Origin: Asparagopsis taxiformis
Lineage: Eukaryota > Rhodophyta > Florideophyceae > Bonnemaisoniales > Bonnemaisoniaceae
Reading direction: 5' to 3'
Length of the DNA: 64,000 bases
Assembly: GCA_030407315.1 (NCBI GenBank)
Contig: JALQPE010002092.1
Coordinates: 21,735-85,734, forward strand
A model generated the notes under the pieces. It ran no database searches. It was not told where the DNA came from and saw only the letters and a program-made list of their open reading frames with translations. Of this stretch, positions 58,830-64,000 are shown piece by piece (position 1 is the first letter of the stretch; every line of letters begins with the position of its first letter). The position numbers and the translations under genes are program-made.

Positions 58830-59757
58830 GTGAATCATCCATCCTACACAAAATACAAACCATGATCCAAAAACCTTGCAATGAATAATCAAAGTCAGCA
58901 GTCCATATCTTCGCAAAACAAGTCTTGGTGCTCAATGAAACTTACCTTCCGTCATCACCATTCCTGCATCACCTACACAATATCGGAATCAACCACAACA
59001 GTCAGACTCAAAACCAACCTTCCCTCACAGCATACTTTCAAAACTCGCACACTTACCTTCGCTCCACACAATACACCCATGACTCAATAGGCTTCTAATG
59101 AAAAATATCGCATCAACGGAAATAGTCAGACTCAAAACCAACCTTCCCTCGCTGCTTACTTTCAAAACTCGCACACTTACCTTACCTGTTCCATCCTGCA
59201 CACAATAAAACCCATAAATCACGTAATCGTGTAGCCAAGAAAGTAGTCAACATTCCGCATCTTCGCACAACCGGTCTAGGCGCCCAATGTGACTTACCTT
59301 CCGTCATCACTATTCCTCCATCACCTACGCAACATCGGATTCAATCGCAACAGTCAGATTGAAAACCAACGTTTCCCTCGCTACATACCCTGAGAACTCG
59401 CAAATGTACCTCTCATCCATCCTACACACAATACAAACCATGATCCAAAACCTTGCAATGAATAATAATCATAGTCAGCAGTCCATATCTTCGCAAAGCA
59501 CATCTTGGCACTCAATGAAACTTACCTTCCGTCATCAACATTCCTGCATCATCTACACAACATCGGAATCAACCACAACAGTCAGACTCAAAACCAACCT
59601 TCCCTCACAGCATACTTTCAAAACTTCACGTACCTCTCTTCCATCCTCCGCTCAATACACACCATCAGTCAACAGGCTTCCCATGAAAAATATCGCATCA
59701 ACGGAAATAGTCAGACTCAAAACCCACGCTTCCCTCAACGCATACCCTCGAGGGTAG
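58830..59757 (+). repeat. Imperfect long repeat, ~577-bp period
   Basis: ATGAATAATC...CAGCAGTCCATATCTTCGCA at 58881 recurs at 59458. Blocks such as CAACAGTCAGACTCAAAACC and AAAAATATCGCATCAACGGA appear in both, and shorter partial copies lie between. No coding sequence is kept between copies. Confidence 0.75.
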
Positions 59758-59771
59758 AGGATGGAACGAAG

Positions 59772-59809
59772 GTACGTGCGCGAATCTTGATCAAGATTCG
59801 CGCACGTAC
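59772..59809. repeat. Perfect 38-bp palindrome
   Basis: GTACGTGCGCGAATCTTGA followed directly by TCAAGATTCGCGCACGTAC: two 19-bp arms without a spacer or mismatch. Confidence 0.95.
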
Positions 59810-60403
59810 AAAGCAAAGTCGGTCAAAGAAGATCAGTCGGTGATGAGGGCGGAGTGGAGCCTGCGGCGTCGACCGGATAGCTTTCTGCGCGTCCGCTTAA
59901 GTCTTGCTGTGCATACTCGAAATCATCGCCGGCAGTGAGATTGAGTATGGCCCAAGCCATGGTCTCTGATTCCCCGAACAATGAGATCCGGATCGAGAAC
60001 AACGAATATAAACATATAATCATATATATGAGAATCCATTTGCTTTCCTTACATGATCCGTGGCATATCCGCTGTAAAGCACATTCAGATTCCACGAAGT
60101 TTGGAAATAAAAAGTTTATTATTACAAATGAATTAATTGAAAATTCATGTCCCAGGGCAGTCGTTCGTCCTTCCATGCACACGTTGCCAGCACGCAATGT
60201 GATGTAACAGTTGGAAATGATTGAACTCTCGGTTAAATTCCACCGTTGGGATGTCAGCTGGAGTGAGCACAAAACTACTACCCAAAAACTACGAACACGT
60301 TACATTCCAAGTCTCGAAAGCACCACAAAATAAAATTGGTCGCATCTGGACGGCACAGTCTCCCCTGTTCAGCTCGCAATCCTCCCTTTTGCGTCAAACT
60401 CGA
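59810..60403. other. No gene recognised
   Basis: A minus-strand frame of 149 codons (60272-59823) and short plus frames are present, but none has motifs. The stretch is AT-rich around 60,000-60,150. It may be the untranslated leader of the transposase-like gene that follows. Confidence 0.45.
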
Positions 60404-61190
60404 CATGGAATGCAAGTATGAAGGGTGCTTCTACTACTGCGTAGATGCTTATGCGCTCGCGCTGCATGAGCGAACGTGTCACTACCGTTTCAACCCCCCT
60501 CTCTCCAACATTTCAACAACGCTCGTGTCCCTGCCGTCACCCATGAGCCTGCTCGAAACGGCGACCATGATTCCCCGCAACCCAGCTCCCCAGACCCAGA
60601 ATCTGGTCGTGCTTCCTCCAGCGACTCACCCTGTGACGCTCCACTGCCACCAACCTCAACCCCCTCCCGCGCAGACCTCCTCGTGCAATCCCTCGCCGCC
60701 AGTCTCACAACCCTCGAGTACAAGGCCGGGGCTGGCCGCGTGAGCGAAGTCATCACCATCCTACAAGACCCCGCATTCTCCCTAGAAAAGTTCAACAGCG
60801 CCGTTCGCACCGTAGAAGAATGTCGCCACGTTACCGCTTCCATGGTCGAAACACATTTCCGCACCGAAGGTTACAAGAGCCACATCATTCCAGACAAAAC
60901 TGGTAAGTACTCGGCACAGCTGTACCTCCGCGACCCAGTCGACATGCTCCGCAGGCAGTTAGCACTGGCTAACGACCAAAATACTCTCTTCCACCCCTCC
61001 CCACAGACCGCCCCAGACGGCACCGCAATATTTTCTCATCCCCTACACACAGAATTCGCGAAAACGCTGCACCAGGTTACTAGACAGCGCGTGCAGCTCT
61101 CGGAAGATCCACAGGTCGTATGGGCAGAGGAAACTGATCCCACCGCTTCCTCCTTTGCCGGCCTCCTCCAAGTGTACTCCGACAACACTA
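60404..61190 (+). pseudogene. CACTA/Plavaka-like transposase, N-terminal part, broken
   Basis: Starts at 60404 with a zinc-finger-like MECKYEGCFYYCVDAYALAL then HERTCH. The frame changes at about 60,490-60,560, near a run of six C. It then reads SRADLLVQSLAASLTTLEYK, YLRDPVDMLRRQLALANDQ and LLQVYSDNTTV, which resembles the DP-x-D-x-L-R... and S-D-K-T segments of fungal Plavaka-type (CACTA superfamily) transposases as I remember them. The chain ends where CACTA-type sequence begins at 61186. The rest of the transposase is absent. The family assignment is from motif order only. Confidence 0.45.
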
Positions 61191-61580
61191 CGGTGTTGAG
61201 AATGAAAACAGACAGTAAATTTACTGTCTGAGACAGTAAAAATTACTGTCTGGCCAAGACAGTGCGCGGAGACAGTAAAATTTACTGTCTGGAAATTTCA
61301 GAATACTGCTGCAGCAGTAAACTGGCACGAAATCTGGACAGTACCAAAAACAGTAAAATTTACTGTCCAGAACAGTAAATTTTACTGTCCGGAAGTGTTG
61401 CCGCCAGACAGTATGTGCAGACAGTACATTTTACTGTCTGAGACAATACATTGTACTGTATTACTGCACTGTCTGGGGAAATCTGTAGACAGTAGTGTAG
61501 ATAGCAAATTGTATTGTCTGCGGGTAGTACCGTGCATTGTTTGACAACACTGTCTGGTGGAGTGGACTTAGAGGAAATAT
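61186..61580 (+). repeat. CACTA-type terminus 2 with inverted subterminal repeats
   Basis: CACTACGGTGTTGAGAATG, then ACAGACAGTAAATTTACTGT, GACAGTAAAAATTACTGTC, GACAGTAAAATTTACTGTC and further degenerate copies to about 61,580. Same motif family and same 14-bp start as 55866. A CACTACTGTC read on the minus strand ends at 61497 and could be one opposite terminus. Confidence 0.6.
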
Positions 61581-62087
61581 GGAGCATAGTGTTGGTGTGA
61601 AGGTAAATATTGGAATGGTGTGTGGTATACGACTATATTAATTGTGATGGTGCTTTACAGATAGTTGGGTGCGGGGAAGCTAGATGCTGAATAGGACGTT
61701 GGAGAAAGGAAGATTGGGAGAACAGAACATATCTGGTTTGTCTCACCGTAAGGAGAGAATGTACATAGTAGCTATAATATGTTGAGTTTAGCATTTCAAA
61801 TTATACCTATCTATCTTTGCATTGAAAGTGTCTAGTAGGAGACGTCAGTCTGGTAGCGAGGTGTGGTATGCACAGGACGTGGGTGGTGGCAAAGGAAAGA
61901 ATACGCACCATCCACCACTAAATTATGAAAAATAACCGTTACGGAGCACTGGGAAGCATTATTATTATGTAGAGTAGACCAGGATGGATGCATCCACTGA
62001 AATGATATTTGCTACAACACTGCTGTACTAAGCGTGACATCCTTCAAAGCAATTCTCCTTTTAGCAAACTCCAATTGCAAGGTCAAG
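61581..62087. other. Intergenic region
   Basis: About 500 bp, AT-rich, without coding potential. The promoter of the following gene should lie here. Confidence 0.5.
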
Positions 62088-63609
62088 ATGAATCCCGAAA
62101 CCTCCGTAAGCATCGCCGCATTTTCCGAAATAACGCGTGAGGGCTTTTCGAACATCACTGCAGAGTTGAAAGCCCTGAGTGATAAAATGGATGCCGTCGA
62201 GAAGAGCACCATTCAATTACGCGAGACTCTCGGAAATGTCGCCAAGACTGTCTCCATGCTAAACACCGATATGCAGGAGGTCAAGAGCATCGTCGATGGG
62301 CTTCTGAGCCAGGGACAAGGACATCCGAAGAAGATCGCCTCCGAGAAGGACAGGGAACGTCTCCGCATTGCGCAGGATGCGGAGAAATCGTTCACGTTCG
62401 AAATGGTGTGTGCTGTGCTGTGTGCTGTTTTCCAACGTACACGAAGGCAATGGTGGATAAGAGGGATAGGCATTTCAACGGATGCCAGCTAATCAATACG
62501 CTGATGTTCGCCAGGCAGAGCAATGAGCGAAAGGATGTGTTCAATAGGACGCTTGCCGGCCGGAACCACATTGAATTGCGCTGCCAAGTTGTGACCTCTT
62601 TAATCAAGAATACGTGTCAAAACAATTCTTTCAGGAGGGAGGAGACCGTTCCAGCTCCAATGGAACGTCGGAAGGTATCGAACGGTGGAGGGCGCGGGGG
62701 TATGTGACTACCGGGACCATTGAGGAGACAATTCGCGGAACGGACTCTGCTCGCATGGATGGAATGCATGGGACGTCCGAGGGAAGTGATGGGGCCGCTC
62801 GAAAGCAGAAGCGAAGAAAGGTTGGAGACAATGGGCCGTTGCACAGAAAGGAGGTAGGCATCACTGTGACGAAATCGGCACTCACAGCAGTGACCGGGTT
62901 TATGAACAAGTCCAGAGATCATGTGCGAAACCGGTTCATCCGAGATCTTGGATTCGTTCTATACAGTGGGTTTCAAGGTTCAGTCCGAATGGAGCATCAT
63001 TTGCACGACGGTGGGCTGGACATTGAGTCAGTTCCAAGTCTGTACTCGGCGCAGAGGAAAATGAATGCAGCGGAGCGTGCAGCAATGGATGACAAGAATA
63101 TGAAGATTCTTCGCGACTTCATTGCAGTGCGAAAAGAAATGCTATTCAAAGTCGAGTACGAAGTTCAAATAATTGGAGAACCGGACAAGAGGTTTTTTGA
63201 CTAGGAGGATCAATTTAGTAGAGGTTGCACTGAACTTTGCAGTCGCCTACACGCAATGTTCTGATAAGAACATGTTCCTGCGACGTTCAGAATACTCCTT
63301 GCAATTCATCTACATACTTGCATACGGGTTCCGAACGATTTTGAAATTTCAAAGTGGAACAGAGGTGGAAGGAGCGCAAATCCGGGAAATCAATGAAGCA
63401 GTGAAACTGCTTCTTCCGGGAGCGGGTGAGTAGTCGGTTCATGAATGAGGAGTTTTGACTATATCGCGTGATAGATATGAAGAACTGAACGTAGACGATG
63501 GGGGGGAATCAGTGCTGGAGGAGAGCTTCAGGTCTATGGAAGAGGACGGAGGAGATGCAGAATATGTGAAGGTATTCGTCGATGATGAAATCGAGAATGA
63601 AGGGGAGTA
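62088..63609 (+). CDS. Unrecognised coiled-coil protein in several frames (tiny introns or decayed)
   Basis: Starts at the ATG at 62088 (MNPETSVSIAAFSEITREGF). The first ~75 residues form a coiled coil (LKALSDKMDAVEKSTIQLRE). The frame then changes near 62,402-62,443 (VDKRDRHFNGCQLINTLMFA), 62,590-62,635 (EGGDRSSSNGTSEGIERW, with basic AARKQKRRKVGDN) and 63,190 (RINLVEVALNFAVAYTQC), and passes two stops at 63,429-63,452 before an acidic end (ELNVDDGGESVLEESFRSME) that stops at 63607-63609. Each break has a GT...AG segment of the right length modulo 3: 41, 47, 13 and 24 bp. The last two are too short for ordinary introns, so decay or sequencing errors at T6 and G runs are alternatives. Family unknown. 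Confidence 0.4.
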
Positions 63610-64000
63610 GTATCGGATGAAACCAGTTTCGGTGTAGACGAAGAATGAAGAAATAAAATTTCTGTTGAGGTGAATTTTGTAATAGATGGAAGTAGATAGG
63701 TGCGAGACATCAGGAAACCAGTCAGACGATAGTGTCAAGTCGAAGGAACAGCGCAGAGACAGGTAGTGGAATAGTCGAAGTAGGAAGGGGCGAGGGTATC
63801 CGTCTTTACTAGAAATTGATGGCCACAGGAGCTCTAGAATGGAATACCCAGGAACAGGATAACTACGGATAGGTGTGCTTATCATTTTTGCTCCGGACTG
63901 CAGTGGCAGGTGGATGAGAGGGTGGGTGGGTAGTGTCTGAATCCGCATTGAAGCAAGACGAGAGATGAGTCCTCATAGCCAATGTCCTTCAAGCTCCTGG
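63610..64000. other. No gene recognised at right edge
   Basis: After the stop at 63609 no plus-strand frame is open for long. The minus-strand frame over 63948-63439 is Ser/Tyr/Phe-rich and is the shadow of the acidic exon. Confidence 0.5.

Noticed and set aside
55866..61580. A CRISPR array in the ACAGTAAA repeats
   Set aside because: Repeats occur in both orientations with irregular spacing and no unique spacers, and the genome is eukaryotic.
63439..63948. Minus-strand Ser/Tyr-rich frame of 169 codons
   Set aside because: Antisense to an acidic exon-like frame; Ser/Ser/Phe runs are the usual reverse of Glu/Asp codons.
1..64000. tRNA or rRNA genes
   Set aside because: No cloverleaf-like sequence with conserved A- and B-box patterns or rRNA core motifs was noticed by eye. 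A covariance-model scan would be decisive.

Overview
This window looks like nuclear DNA of a photosynthetic eukaryote, most likely a red alga (inference). The genes are close-packed and mostly intron-poor. One small protein carries a plastid-type leader that starts M-A-F. There is an alpha-glucan phosphorylase without a transit peptide, as expected where starch is made in the cytosol, and an ArsH homologue. The two introns I can place are short (94 and 50 bp). There are no operons or Shine-Dalgarno sites.

Gene island, 0.9-33.3 kb. In order: a small plastid membrane protein; CDP-diacylglycerol synthase; a very large FG nucleoporin (minus) diverging from a large acidic SAP-motif nuclear protein (plus); the PAF1-complex subunit LEO1; a fused two-domain ArsA/GET3 ATPase next to ArsH (both minus); glucan phosphorylase; a HEAT-repeat protein; two head-to-head paralogous membrane proteins whose 5' ends are held in identical 396-bp inverted arms; a large haem-flavin fusion protein (indoleamine-2,3-dioxygenase-like domain, FAD/NAD(P)H reductase, cytochrome b5); and a multi-pass membrane protein.

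Transposon-rich region, 34-64 kb. First comes a complete Tc1/mariner element (DD34E, long inverted repeats with internal direct repeats, TA duplication). Next is a decayed Ty3/gypsy element on the minus strand ('element B', about 35.6-55.9 kb). Its integrase gene is split by a complete, very young Ty3/gypsy element on the plus strand ('element A', 37,939-51,456; 669-bp LTRs with one difference by eye; 5-bp duplication GTTAC). Element A has gag, pol, a chromodomain integrase and a long 3' region with antisense reading frames. Element B's reverse transcriptase is split again by an apparent solo LTR. From 55.9 to 61.6 kb there are CACTA-type ends with dense inverted subterminal repeats, other satellite-like repeats, a perfect 38-bp palindrome and a fragment of a CACTA/Plavaka-like transposase. 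The last 2 kb carry an unrecognised coiled-coil gene broken into several frames.

The most unusual items are: (1) a plus-strand reading frame at 36,117 inside the 3' part of element B whose first 26 residues after Met are a near copy of the histone H3 tail, followed in another frame by a degraded H3-like core and a possible cysteine-peptidase-like domain; and (2) the dioxygenase-like/reductase/cytochrome b5 fusion, which would put a haem dioxygenase and its electron donors in one chain. All identities come from reading motifs by eye; no database or structure search was run.
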